64,000 nt of DNA, taken from the NCBI RefSeq assembly GCF_036203305.1, contig NZ_CP108131.1:7874001-7938000 (forward strand), read 5' to 3'. The notes beneath the pieces are model-generated. The model was not told where the DNA came from. It made no database searches and saw only the letters and a program-made list of their open reading frames with translations. Of this stretch, positions 24,378 to 32,984 are shown in pieces (the first letter of the stretch is position 1; each line of letters begins with the position of its first letter). The DNA comes from Streptomyces sp. NBC_00190 (lineage in GTDB: Bacteria > Actinomycetota > Actinomycetes > Streptomycetales > Streptomycetaceae). A program made the translations under genes and the position numbers.

Positions 24378-25328
24378 TCACAGAACGGCGATCGGGTTCA
24401 CGGGCGAGCCGGTGGCCGACGGAAGCCGCAGCGGCGCGACCGCGCACAGGAAGGACCACCGGCCCGCGCGTGTGCACGCCTCGGTCAAGTCCTCGAACTG
24501 CAGGTAGTCCATCAGGTGCAGTCCCATGGCGTGCATCGCCAGTACGTGCACGGGAAAGCCGATCCCGGCCACCGCGCTCGGGGCGGTGTCGTGGTTGCCG
24601 TCCGCGCCCAGCACGGCGACCTGCCGCTCGGCCAGGAACCGCACGGCCGTGGGATGAAGTCCGGCCCGGGCCCGCTCCGCGTCCCACGCCCCGTGCTCCA
24701 GGCGCCGCAGGCGATGCCCCACTCGTACGAAGAGCATGTCTCCCGGGCCGACCCGGACGCCTTGGGCCGCCTCCGCCGCGGTCAGATCGTCAGCGGTCAC
24801 GTGATCCCCGGGCTCCAGCCAGGGCACGCCCCGCAGCCGCGGAACGTCCAGGAGCACGCCACGGCCGACGATGCCGTTCCGGACGGTTTCGACGGAGAGC
24901 GCGCCGGCGCCCTCGGGCGTCACACTGCTCGCCGGCACGCCGTTGTAGAGCTCCCCGTCGAACAGCACGTGGCACAGCGCGTCGAGATGACTGTCCGCGT
25001 CCCCGTGCACGTTCATCGAGAACCGGTCGCGCGCGAAGTGCAACCCGTCGGCGACGGCCTCACCGGCGGACGGCGCGATCATCCTGTGACGTGCGGGTTC
25101 GGGATTGTCCGGGCCGGACAGGGTTTCGATGGGCGCGGCGAGGGACACCGTGAGTCCGGAGCGGACCTCGGCGGTGGCGGCCACCACGCGCTCGGGCGTC
25201 AGGTGGCCGAGTGTGCCGCGGCGGTCGTCGGGGGCGCGCGGGCACATGCCGCGCAGCTCCTCGTACAACGCGCGAAAGGCGTCACCGGTCATGGGCCGCG
25301 GCGTCGACGGCCCGGCCGCCGCGGTCAC
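24378..25328 (-). CDS. Cyclase-family (kynurenine formamidase-like) metal-dependent hydrolase
   Basis: A 316-residue protein of the KynB/cyclase family. MNVHGDADSHLDALCHVLFDG is the family metal site (the HxGTHxDxPxH region, with the central GTH read as ADSH). GRGVLLDVPRLRGVPWLEPG and MLFVRVGHRLR follow as usual. Members hydrolyse N-formylkynurenine or related amides, or esters and lactones. The GTG at 25328 overlaps the stop of the upstream kinase/epimerase fusion (GTGA), so they are coupled; an internal ATG, 12 codons in, is an alternative start. In this context a lactone such as gluconolactone is a possible substrate, but this is speculative. Confidence 0.85.
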   Translation of the reverse strand: MTAAAGPSTPRPMTGDAFRALYEELRGMCPRAPDDRRGTLGHLTPERVVAATAEVRSGLTVSLAAPIETLSGPDNPEPARHRMIAPSAGEAVADGLHFARDRFSMNVHGDADSHLDALCHVLFDGELYNGVPASSVTPEGAGALSVETVRNGIVGRGVLLDVPRLRGVPWLEPGDHVTADDLTAAEAAQGVRVGPGDMLFVRVGHRLRRLEHGAWDAERARAGLHPTAVRFLAERQVAVLGADGNHDTAPSAVAGIGFPVHVLAMHAMGLHLMDYLQFEDLTEACTRAGRWSFLCAVAPLRLPSATGSPVNPIAVL

Positions 25329-26815
25329 CAGGCCCCCCACGGAACCAGGCCCCAGCGGAACACGTGGCTGCCGCCCGGTTCCAGGACGGTGAGCCCCGTG
25401 CCGCTGCGCAACGCGTCGGCCGGGCACGACATCGGCTCGATGGCGACACCGCGCCGGCGCCGCCCGGGCTCCGGCAGCGTGTCCCCGGTGTACACCTGCA
25501 CGTACCGGACGCCCTCGATGAGCCGTACGTCGATGCCGTACCTCCCCGAAGGGTGCGCCAGCCGGACCGCGCAGTGGCCTGCGGGGTCGTGGTCGAGACC
25601 CGTGTACGCGGTGTCCAGTCGCTCCTCGCCGATGGGCCGGGCGGTGCGGAAGTCGTACGCCGTGCCCTCGACCGGTTCCTCGCCGGTCGGCAGGCCGTGT
25701 TCGTCGGTGACGAGCCGGGAGCGGGCCGGCACGGTCAGCAGCGCGGTGTCCACCAGGCCGGTGCCCACGGTCAGATAGGGGTGCTGGCCCACGCCGTAGG
25801 GCGCGGCGGCGTCCCCCGCGTTGGTGGCGGTGACAGTGGTCTCAAGCCCCTCCGGGCCCAGCCGGTACTCGGCGTGGACCTCCAGCTGGTACGGGTATCC
25901 GGGCTGCGGGAAGAGGGTGGTGCCCACCGTGACCGCGTCGTCGCTGCGGCCGAGCAGCCGCCACGGTACCCACCTCAGGAGCCCGTGGATCGCGTTGTCG
26001 TTCTCCGGTTCGGTCAGCGGGAGTTGCAGGTCCTCGCCACCGAAGTGGTACTGCCCGCCTGCCACCCGGTTCGGCCAGGGCACGAGAAGCTGCCCCCGTC
26101 CGCCGGTGATCCGCTCGTCGGCGGCGAACCCGTCGAGCAGGGCCCGCCCGCCCACCTCGTAGTGGCGCAGCGCGCCGCCCAGCTCGACCACCACCGCCTC
26201 GTGGGCGGCGTGACGCAGCCGCCACTGTTCTCCCGATGCGGTGGGGGGCATGTGCGGCTCCTCGGTCGGTGCGGTGGGGGAGGGCGCCGTGCGGGCGCCG
26301 GCGTCGAGCAGGGCGATGGCGGCATCGACGACGGCCTCCGGGGGCTGGTCGATGTCCACCATGCAGGCGTGCTCGTCGGGCTCCGGCTCCTGGAGGTCGG
26401 CGAACTGGCTGTCCAGCAGCCGTGCGGGGAAGAAGTGGCCGTGCCGGGACATCAGCCGGGAGCGGATGAGCTGCCGTGAACCGTGCAGATAGACCAGACG
26501 TACTTCGGGCCGTCCCTGGGCCAGTTGGTCCCGATAGGACCGTTTGAGGGCGGATACGGCGACGACAGCGGGTTCCCGCGCTGCGATCCGCCGGTCGATC
26601 CATGCCTCGACGTCGGCCAGCCACGGGCGTCTGTCCTCGTCGGTCAGGGGTTCGCCGGCCGCCATCTTGGCCCGGTTCGCCGGAGAGTGGAAGTCGTCGG
26701 CGTCCTCCTGCGCCCAGCCGAGCCGGTCGGCCATCAGCCGCACCACCGTGGACTTCCCCGACCCCGCCACGCCCGTCACGAGCACCACGGCTGCGGGCAC
26801 GTGGTGGCGTGCCAT
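25325..26815 (-). CDS. Fusion protein: gluconokinase (GntK type) joined to aldose 1-epimerase (GalM type)
   Basis: A single frame of 496 codons. Residues 1-172 are a thermosensitive-type gluconokinase: P-loop GVAGSGKSTV (15-24), DADDFHSPANRAKMAAGEPL and SALKRSYRDQLAQG, which phosphorylates gluconate to 6-phosphogluconate. A Pro/Thr/Ala linker spans 173-188. Residues 189-496 are an aldose 1-epimerase-like domain (GRGQLLVPWPNRVAGGQY, DNAIHGLLRWVPW and GVGQHPYLTVG). No stop separates them. Met189 (26251) has GAGGAG six bases upstream and could give epimerase alone. The ATG at 26815 has GAGGAGG five bases upstream. It is coupled to the downstream cyclase gene and fits sugar oxidation through gluconate. 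Confidence 0.88.
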   Translation of the reverse strand: MARHHVPAAVVLVTGVAGSGKSTVVRLMADRLGWAQEDADDFHSPANRAKMAAGEPLTDEDRRPWLADVEAWIDRRIAAREPAVVAVSALKRSYRDQLAQGRPEVRLVYLHGSRQLIRSRLMSRHGHFFPARLLDSQFADLQEPEPDEHACMVDIDQPPEAVVDAAIALLDAGARTAPSPTAPTEEPHMPPTASGEQWRLRHAAHEAVVVELGGALRHYEVGGRALLDGFAADERITGGRGQLLVPWPNRVAGGQYHFGGEDLQLPLTEPENDNAIHGLLRWVPWRLLGRSDDAVTVGTTLFPQPGYPYQLEVHAEYRLGPEGLETTVTATNAGDAAAPYGVGQHPYLTVGTGLVDTALLTVPARSRLVTDEHGLPTGEEPVEGTAYDFRTARPIGEERLDTAYTGLDHDPAGHCAVRLAHPSGRYGIDVRLIEGVRYVQVYTGDTLPEPGRRRRGVAIEPMSCPADALRSGTGLTVLEPGGSHVFRWGLVPWGAW

Positions 26816-26965
26816 ACGGCCTCCTCGGTGCGGTGCGGTGACGGTGCGGTACGACCGGCCCGTCCGGTTCCGGCCGGGTACTTCCACTCTCGGCGCGCGC
26901 CGTCCGCGGCGCACCTCGGCGACCGTGCGACGGAGATGGGGCGAAACGGGGGTACGGCGGTGGCC

Positions 26966-28372
26966 TCAGGCGGAGCCGGACGCGCCGGGGGCGGGGGCGG
27001 GGGCATGGGCGGCCGGCGGTTCCGCGGATTTGCCCACGGGTGGAATGACGGGCCCGGGTGGCAGCAACTGGGTCGTCACGAAGGACACGACGGCCGCCAG
27101 CATCACCACGGGTGTCATGGCGACGCTGCCGAGCACCACGACGACGAGCACGATGCTGCTGACCGGTAGCCGCAAGGCACTGGTCGTCGCGGCCGCCATG
27201 CCCGCGGCCATTCCCGGTACGACCCCCAGCCCCGGCAGGGGCGCGAGCAGCACACCGATCGCACAGCCCAGGAACAGCGACGGGAACACGGGGCCGCCCC
27301 GCAGGCTGCCCAGGCACAGGGCGTAGGCGGCGCCCGTGCAGAGCACCACCGCGATCAGGGCCCCGACCCCCCAGGCATGCGGATCGGCGGCCATCCGGCT
27401 CAGCGTCCCCTGGCCGGAGGACGACACGTCAGCGGGCGACAGGCCGGTGGTGAGTGCGTACACGGCGGAGCAGACGCCCGCTGCCAGGGCGCACAGGGTC
27501 GTACGGGCGACGGTGCGCTTCGCGACGAACCGCGCGGTCAGTCGCCCTCCTCGCATGATCAGATGCAGGAGGGCGCCGATGGCCACTGCCATCGGGACCG
27601 CCCAGAGCACGTCCCCGGCATCGATGTGCGGAACCGGCACGCCCACCTTCACGGAGAGGCTGGGCGCATCGAGACCGGTCCAGCGGCCGAAGCCGGTGAA
27701 CACGAGCGAGCCCACCCCGCTCGACAGCAGCGCGGGCAGCATGACCGCGAACAGCTGTGGCCCGCCCACCCCGGCCACTTCGATGAGCAGCACCCCCGCG
27801 ATCAGCGGGCTCCCGAAGATCACCGCGACCGCCGCTGCTGCCCCGGCCGCGCCCAGGAGTGCCGTGCTCTGGGCGGTCGCCGGCACCCGCGCCAGATCCC
27901 TGAAGAGCAGCGCCAAGCCGCCACCGAGGGCGATCAACGGGGCCTCCGGGCCGAGCGTGGCGCCGAGGGGAAGGCTGATCATGGCGGCGAGGATCACACT
28001 GGGCAGGGCTTTCGCCGACAGACCGCCCGTGTGCAGTCCCCCGGCGGGGATGTGGCCCCCGGCGCCGGGCAGACGGGTGACCACGAGCCCGACGGCCACG
28101 CCGGCCACGAGCAGCAGCGGCAACGGCCACCACCAGGGTGGGGCGTCCCACCCCAGAGCCTCCGGCAGACCACTCCACATCAGGTGCTCCAGCTGGTGGA
28201 GGGCGACGAGGAACCAGAACGCCACCAGCGACACCGGAATACCCATGAGGGCGCAGAACACGAGCGCCTTGAGATAACCGGGACTGCGCAACAGCGCACG
28301 CAGCCGGTCCGCCTCTTCGGGCTGTGCCCCTCCGGCAGGCTGCTCCGAGGGGCGCGGATCCGATGCCGTCAT
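26966..28372 (-). CDS. ClC-family chloride channel or H+/Cl- exchanger
   Basis: A 468-residue protein with about ten membrane helices. The first selectivity motif is degenerate, GAGGHIPAGG instead of GSGIP. The second reads LGPEAPLIALGGGLALLF, keeping the gating Glu of GKEGP. The third is GGPVFPSLFLGCAIG, matching GxFxP. The conserved gating Glu suggests an exchanger more than a pure channel. The C-terminal tail is Pro/Ala-rich and cytosolic, with no CBS domains. It sits upstream of the kinase/epimerase fusion after a 150-bp gap containing short GGTGCGGT-type repeats, and is probably transcribed separately. Confidence 0.88.
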   Translation of the reverse strand: MTASDPRPSEQPAGGAQPEEADRLRALLRSPGYLKALVFCALMGIPVSLVAFWFLVALHQLEHLMWSGLPEALGWDAPPWWWPLPLLLVAGVAVGLVVTRLPGAGGHIPAGGLHTGGLSAKALPSVILAAMISLPLGATLGPEAPLIALGGGLALLFRDLARVPATAQSTALLGAAGAAAAVAVIFGSPLIAGVLLIEVAGVGGPQLFAVMLPALLSSGVGSLVFTGFGRWTGLDAPSLSVKVGVPVPHIDAGDVLWAVPMAVAIGALLHLIMRGGRLTARFVAKRTVARTTLCALAAGVCSAVYALTTGLSPADVSSSGQGTLSRMAADPHAWGVGALIAVVLCTGAAYALCLGSLRGGPVFPSLFLGCAIGVLLAPLPGLGVVPGMAAGMAAATTSALRLPVSSIVLVVVVLGSVAMTPVVMLAAVVSFVTTQLLPPGPVIPPVGKSAEPPAAHAPAPAPGASGSA

Positions 28373-28514
28373 GGGATGTGTCCCGTCTCGGTTCTGGCCG
28401 TCCGTTTTCAGGCGAGGAGCCTGGCCTGCTGAATCGCGAAATCCTCCTCGGTCATTGCAGCATTCGGTCGAAGGCTTCGCATGTCCGGACGGGCCGGGAA
28501 GCGGAGTGCGGACG

Positions 28515-29234
28515 TCAAGCGCCGACCAGGGTGCTGGAGCCGCCCGTCAGGGTGACGTGCAGGCCGTCCGGCCGGACGTCTACGGACGTGGCCTTGAGCC
28601 CGAGCGGGTATTCCTTCAGCGCGCCCCGCTCAGTTCCGAGAGCGCCGTCGCCCATCCCGAACCGGCTGGTGGGGACGGAGCGGCCGAACACGGTGAGCCC
28701 GTCCACGGCGAGCGTGACCTTCCCGTCCGCGAGCACGGGACGCAGTGTCAGCTGTCCGACGCCGCCCGGGCCGACGGCGGCGAGGACGGTTCCGTTCGCC
28801 GGGTCCGTGGTGACCGTGGTCACCGGAACGGACGGTGCGGCGGTCCGGATCGCGGTGGCGATGGACTGCGGGGAGGCGGTCACCTGGACGTGGGTGCTGC
28901 CGACGGTGGTCTTCTCGCCGAGGCGGACGTCGTCGAGCCGTGCGCGTACGCAGACTTGGGAGAGCGGTCCGAGGCGGGCGTCGTCGCTGCTGATGTCCAG
29001 CCGGGGGATGCTCTCCTGCGCCAGGTCCCACAGGACCCAGTCGCCGGACGCGCTGACCGCGACGTCGTCGCCGAGGCCGGGTGCCGCTTGCGCGATGTGG
29101 TCACGGATCATGTTGCGGGCCGTGTACTCGGCCGCGCCCGTGGCGACGACGGCCACCAGGAGCACGGCGGTCGTGACCGTGAGGACGAGGTGGCGGCGCA
29201 TGGCTGCCCGGGTCTTCGTCACGCGCTGGTTCAT
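28515..29234 (-). CDS. DUF2993 (LmeA-like) periplasmic/envelope lipid-binding protein
   Basis: A 239-residue protein with one N-terminal membrane helix or signal anchor (VLTVTTAVLLVAVVATGAAEY) and a long all-beta domain of DUF2993, e.g. DISSDDARLGPLSQVCVRARLDDVRLG. DUF2993 members such as LmeA of mycobacteria bind phospholipids in the periplasm and affect glycolipid maturation. The ATG at 29234 overlaps the stop of the MMPL transporter gene (ATGA), so the two are translated together and probably form one envelope lipid system. It does not extend into the MMPL gene; the long frame reaching 31421 is a shadow of MMPL. Confidence 0.85.
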   Translation of the reverse strand: MNQRVTKTRAAMRRHLVLTVTTAVLLVAVVATGAAEYTARNMIRDHIAQAAPGLGDDVAVSASGDWVLWDLAQESIPRLDISSDDARLGPLSQVCVRARLDDVRLGEKTTVGSTHVQVTASPQSIATAIRTAAPSVPVTTVTTDPANGTVLAAVGPGGVGQLTLRPVLADGKVTLAVDGLTVFGRSVPTSRFGMGDGALGTERGALKEYPLGLKATSVDVRPDGLHVTLTGGSSTLVGA

Positions 29235-31474
29235 CGGCGCTCTCCCCGGGCGGGCGCGAGGGCGGGGGCGGGCAGGGAGGCGGGCGGGGAGCTGGGTGCG
29301 GCGGGGGGCCCTTCGGGGTCGAGATGCGGCAGGAGCCGGTCGAGCCAGCCGGGGAGCCACCAGTTGGCCCGCCCGAAGAGGTACATGCACGCGGGCACCA
29401 GGAGCAGGCGCACCACGGTGGCGTCGATGATGACGCTGACCCCGAGGCCGAGGGCGAGCATCTTGACGGCGACGTTCGTGGAGAGCAGGAACGCCAGGAA
29501 GACGCTGGTCATGATCAGGGCCGCGCAGGTGATGACGCGGGCCGTGGCGGCGAGGCCGGTCGCGACGGCCAGGTGGTTGTCCTTGCGGTGCAGCCACGTC
29601 TCGCGGATCCGGGAGAGCAGGAAGACCTCGTAGTCCATGGAGAGTCCGAAGACGATCGCGAACATCATCATCGGCACGTAGGACTCGACGGGCACCTTCT
29701 CGGTGACGCCGAACAGCGCGCCGCCCCAGCCCCATTGGAAGACCGCGACGACCACGCCGTAGGCGGCGGCGATGGAGAACAGATTGAGCACGGCGGCCTT
29801 GAGCGCGATCAGCGGGCTGCGGAACACGGTGAGCAGCAGCAGGAACGCGGCGGCGACCACCACGGCGATGATCAGGGGCAGTTGGGTGGTGAGCGTGTCG
29901 GTGAAGGTCTGGGTGGCGGCGGCGGTGCCGGAGACGTAGCCGGTGGCGCCGGTGCCCGACAGCGTGGTCGGCACCGTGTCGTTCTGCAAGGTGTGGATCA
30001 GGTCGGTGGTGGCCCGCTCCTGCGGGCCGGTGGTGGGAGTGACCGTGGTGATGAGCAGGGCGTGGTCGGGGCTGGGGGCCGGGGGCGTCACGGAGGCGAC
30101 GCCGGGTACTTCGGCCAGCGCCTGCTGGATCGAGTCGGCGAGGGCCCCGCGCTCGCCCTGGTCGGCGACCTGCCGGCTGTCGAGGTGGGTGACGACGGTG
30201 ACGGTGCCGTTGGCTCCGGGGCCGAAGCCCTCCGTGATCAGGTCGTAGGCGCGGCGGTCGGTCCGGCTGGTGGGCTGCGCTCCGGCGTCGACGTGGCCGA
30301 GCTGCATGGAAGCGACGGGGATGGAGAGGACGCCGAGCAGGAGCAGGCCGCTCACCAGGAAGAGCCAGGGGCGCCGGCTGACCTTGACGGCCCAGCGGTG
30401 CCAGACGTCCGACTCGCCGGTGGGTTCGGCGACCGGCGTACGCACGTGCAGGCGGTCGATCCGGCGGCCGAGCAGACCCAGCAGCGCGGGAGTCAGCGTC
30501 ACGGACGCGGCAGCGGCCACGACGACACTGAGCCCGGCCGCGACGCCGAGGGTGCCGATGAAGCTCACGCCGCTGACGCAGAGCCCGGCCAGGGCCATGG
30601 CGACCGTGGCGGCGGCGACCAGCACGGCACGGCCGCTGGTGGCGACCGTACGCCCGACCGCCTCGGCGGGTTCCGTTCCGGAGTGCAGCAGAGCCCGGTA
30701 GCGGGTGGCCAGGAAGAGCGCGTAGTCGATGCCGACACCGAGACCCATCATCGCGGCCAGGGTCGGGGACGCCTGGGCGAAGTCGAACTGCCGGGCGAGC
30801 AGTCCGAGACCGGCCAGGCTGACGGCCAGGCCGGTCACGGCCGTCAGCAGCGGCAGCCCGGTGGCGGCGACGCTGCCGAAGCCGATCAGCAGCACGAGCA
30901 CGGCGACGGCCAGACCGATGGCCTCCGAGGTGCGGTCGGCGGACTTGGGCGTGGCCAGCTGCCCCAGCGGGGCCCCGTACTCGACGGTGACCTGGTCGGC
31001 GCGCAGCGGCTGGACGGCGGTCTCGACCTCGGCGAGGTAGGACGGGTCGAAGGTCGCCGGGTTGCCGTTGAAGCGGACGGTCATCTGGGCGATGCCGCCG
31101 TTGGCGGAGACCGCCCCGGGTGTGGTGAGCGGGTCGGCCACCGACAGGACGTTCGGCAGGCGGCTCAGGTTGCCGACGGCCGAATCGATCGCGGCCCGGT
31201 GACTGGTGAGCGAACCCTGGTCGGTGGTGATCACGATGGGGGCGGCTGTGCCACCGGAACCGCTCGTGTGGGCCGTGAGCAGGTCGGCGCCGGTCTGGGT
31301 AGGGGTACCGGGCAGGGAGAAGCTGTCCGCGAAGGTGCCGCCCCACGTGTGGTTGGCCAGCCCGAGGCCGATCAGGAGCAGCACCCACAGGGCCACGACC
31401 CGCCAAGCATGCCGTGCGCACCAGCGCCCGCTGCGGTGGAGGAGTCCGCGCCCCTCGGCCGATTGAGTGTTCAT
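29231..31474 (-). CDS. MMPL-family RND transporter
   Basis: A 747-residue transporter with the duplicated RND layout: one helix at about 23-42, a large outer domain, five to six helices near 190-380, a second outer domain, and a final block of helices near 530-700. GMMGLGVGIDYALFLATRYR and FGLSMDYEVFLLSRIRE are the GxxxDY repeats that hold the proton-relay residues. MMPL proteins export lipids, glycolipids or drugs. The start at 31474 (MNTQSAEG) has no clear ribosome site; a GTG at 31483 is possible. It is coupled to the DUF2993 gene and shares a 28-bp upstream element with the nearby response regulator, so the adjacent two-component system probably controls it. Confidence 0.92.
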   Translation of the reverse strand: MNTQSAEGRGLLHRSGRWCARHAWRVVALWVLLLIGLGLANHTWGGTFADSFSLPGTPTQTGADLLTAHTSGSGGTAAPIVITTDQGSLTSHRAAIDSAVGNLSRLPNVLSVADPLTTPGAVSANGGIAQMTVRFNGNPATFDPSYLAEVETAVQPLRADQVTVEYGAPLGQLATPKSADRTSEAIGLAVAVLVLLIGFGSVAATGLPLLTAVTGLAVSLAGLGLLARQFDFAQASPTLAAMMGLGVGIDYALFLATRYRALLHSGTEPAEAVGRTVATSGRAVLVAAATVAMALAGLCVSGVSFIGTLGVAAGLSVVVAAAASVTLTPALLGLLGRRIDRLHVRTPVAEPTGESDVWHRWAVKVSRRPWLFLVSGLLLLGVLSIPVASMQLGHVDAGAQPTSRTDRRAYDLITEGFGPGANGTVTVVTHLDSRQVADQGERGALADSIQQALAEVPGVASVTPPAPSPDHALLITTVTPTTGPQERATTDLIHTLQNDTVPTTLSGTGATGYVSGTAAATQTFTDTLTTQLPLIIAVVVAAAFLLLLTVFRSPLIALKAAVLNLFSIAAAYGVVVAVFQWGWGGALFGVTEKVPVESYVPMMMFAIVFGLSMDYEVFLLSRIRETWLHRKDNHLAVATGLAATARVITCAALIMTSVFLAFLLSTNVAVKMLALGLGVSVIIDATVVRLLLVPACMYLFGRANWWLPGWLDRLLPHLDPEGPPAAPSSPPASLPAPALAPARGERR

Positions 31475-31511
31475 GGGGCTCACTGTGCGCGGTGCGTGTA
31501 AGGCGTCTGTG

Positions 31512-31539
31512 GGCGCATTGTTCGGGGAATGTACGGGTG
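31512..31539 (+). promoter_or_regulatory. 28-bp element shared with the response regulator promoter, copy 1
   Basis: This 28-bp block, with core ATTGTTCGGGGAATGTACGG, is identical, in reverse orientation, to 33740-33767, and similarity extends a few bases on both sides with about three mismatches. It lies 38-65 bases upstream of the MMPL ATG. It contains TTCGGGGAA, a short TTC/GAA dyad, as a possible regulator half-site pair. Likely a binding site for the adjacent response regulator. Confidence 0.65.
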
Positions 31540-31598
31540 AGGGCGCGCCCGCCGGGACGAGGGCCGGGATCAGGGCCGGGACGAGGGCCCGCGCGTCC

Positions 31599-32984
31599 TC
31601 AAGCCGCGTCGGGTGCCGGCGGCAGGGCGACGGTGAAGCAGGCGCCGCCTTCCGGGCCGTGCCCGTCGACGCGGATGGCGCCGCCGAGGCGGCCGGTCAG
31701 GCGGTGGGCGATGGCCAGCCCCAGGCCGCTGCCGACCGGGCGGGTGCCCCGGTAGCGCTCGTTGAGGGCACCGTGGTCGAAGGCGATGCGCACGTCGTCG
31801 TCGGTGAGGCCGGGTCCGCCGTCGCGGACCTGCAGCTCGGCCCCGCCGCCCGCGGCCGCGCGGACGGCGAGGACCAGGGGTGCGCCCTGGGGCGTGACCC
31901 GCAGGGCATTCTGCACCAGGCCGTCGATCAGCTGCCGGACCCGGAAGGCGTCCGTCTCGACGACGACGGGCTGCCCCGGCTGCTCAAGCCGGAGATCGAC
32001 ACCGTGGCGTGCGCAGAGGCCGGTCCAGAAGGCGGCGGCCTCGCCGACGACCGCGCAGAGGTCGGACGGTGCCACGTCGAGGCGGAAGTCGTCCGCCTCC
32101 AGCCGGGCCAGGTCCAGCAGGTCTCCCAGGAACCGGTCCAGGCGGCGGGTCTCGTCGGCCAGGATGCCGCCGACCTCGGCCAGCCGCTCCGGCTCGATCA
32201 GACCGTCGGCGAGCGCCTCCGCGTACCCCTGCAGCGCGGTCAGCGGCGTGCGCAAGTCGTGGGAGACGGAGAGCAGGAACTCCCGCTGCCGGTTCTCGCT
32301 GCGCGCCAGCGCCTCGTCCAGGACGTTGAGGGCGCGCCCGATGTCCGCGGTCTCCCGGGGACCGTCGACCGGGGCCGGTACGCCGCGTTCGCCGTCGGCG
32401 AGCCGGTGCGAGATCTGCGCGGCCTTCACGAGCGGACGCGCGATGCGGCGGGCCAGGAGCGCTCCGGCCAGGGCCGCGCCGAGCATGCCGACGATCAGCG
32501 GCGCGATCACGTTGCGACGGATCTGGTTCGTGTTCCGGGTGACGACCGTGTACGGCTCGGCCAGCACCACCGCCCCGCCGCGCACGCCGGGCTGCCCCAC
32601 CAGCAGCACGTCCTGGCCGCCCAGGATGCCGTCGGTGGACACCGGCTCCCCCGACAGCAGAGCCGACTTCGAGGTCCGGTCGACGGCCGGGGTGGCGGTT
32701 CCGCTCACCGTGCCGTCCGGGGCGATGACCGCGAGCTGCACACCGTTCGGCCCCGCCAGTACCTGGGCGCCGTTGAAGAGCGTTTCGGACAGGGCCGGCA
32801 GGCGGCTGAGCACCGTTGCCTGACGCGTCAGCTGGTCGCGTTCGCGCTGCTCCGCGCCGTGCGAGGCGGTCTGCCAGGCGACCAGCCCGGTCAGCGCCAC
32901 GGCGAGCGCCGCCACCACGGTGGTCAGCACCACGATGTTGCGTGCCAGGGAGCCACGACGGGGGCCGGAACGGGGGCGGTTCAC
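31599..32984 (-). CDS. Sensor histidine kinase
   Basis: A 461-residue membrane kinase. A first helix lies near 12-35 (IVVLTTVVAALAVALTGLVAW), an outer domain follows to about 160, then a second helix (VIAPLIVGMLGAALAGALL) and a HAMP linker. The phosphoacceptor box is SVSHDLRTPLTALQGYAE, with the ATPase N box at DGLVQNALRVTPQG, G1 at DGGPGLTDDD and G2 at GSGLGLAIAH. The GTG at 32984 overlaps the regulator stop (GTGA), so the pair is translated together. It most likely controls the neighbouring MMPL/DUF2993 operon and itself. The stimulus is unknown; an envelope or lipid signal would fit the targets. Confidence 0.92.
   Translation of the reverse strand: MNRPRSGPRRGSLARNIVVLTTVVAALAVALTGLVAWQTASHGAEQRERDQLTRQATVLSRLPALSETLFNGAQVLAGPNGVQLAVIAPDGTVSGTATPAVDRTSKSALLSGEPVSTDGILGGQDVLLVGQPGVRGGAVVLAEPYTVVTRNTNQIRRNVIAPLIVGMLGAALAGALLARRIARPLVKAAQISHRLADGERGVPAPVDGPRETADIGRALNVLDEALARSENRQREFLLSVSHDLRTPLTALQGYAEALADGLIEPERLAEVGGILADETRRLDRFLGDLLDLARLEADDFRLDVAPSDLCAVVGEAAAFWTGLCARHGVDLRLEQPGQPVVVETDAFRVRQLIDGLVQNALRVTPQGAPLVLAVRAAAGGGAELQVRDGGPGLTDDDVRIAFDHGALNERYRGTRPVGSGLGLAIAHRLTGRLGGAIRVDGHGPEGGACFTVALPPAPDAA

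Noticed and set aside
28515..31421. 968-aa frame extending the DUF2993 gene into MMPL
   Set aside because: The upstream two-thirds is the MMPL gene in a wrong frame; the real start is the coupled ATG at 29234.
29324..31501. 725-aa plus-strand open frame antisense to MMPL
   Set aside because: Gly/Glu/Asp-rich shadow of a well supported MMPL gene. GC-rich DNA produces such open antisense frames; no domain or start site.
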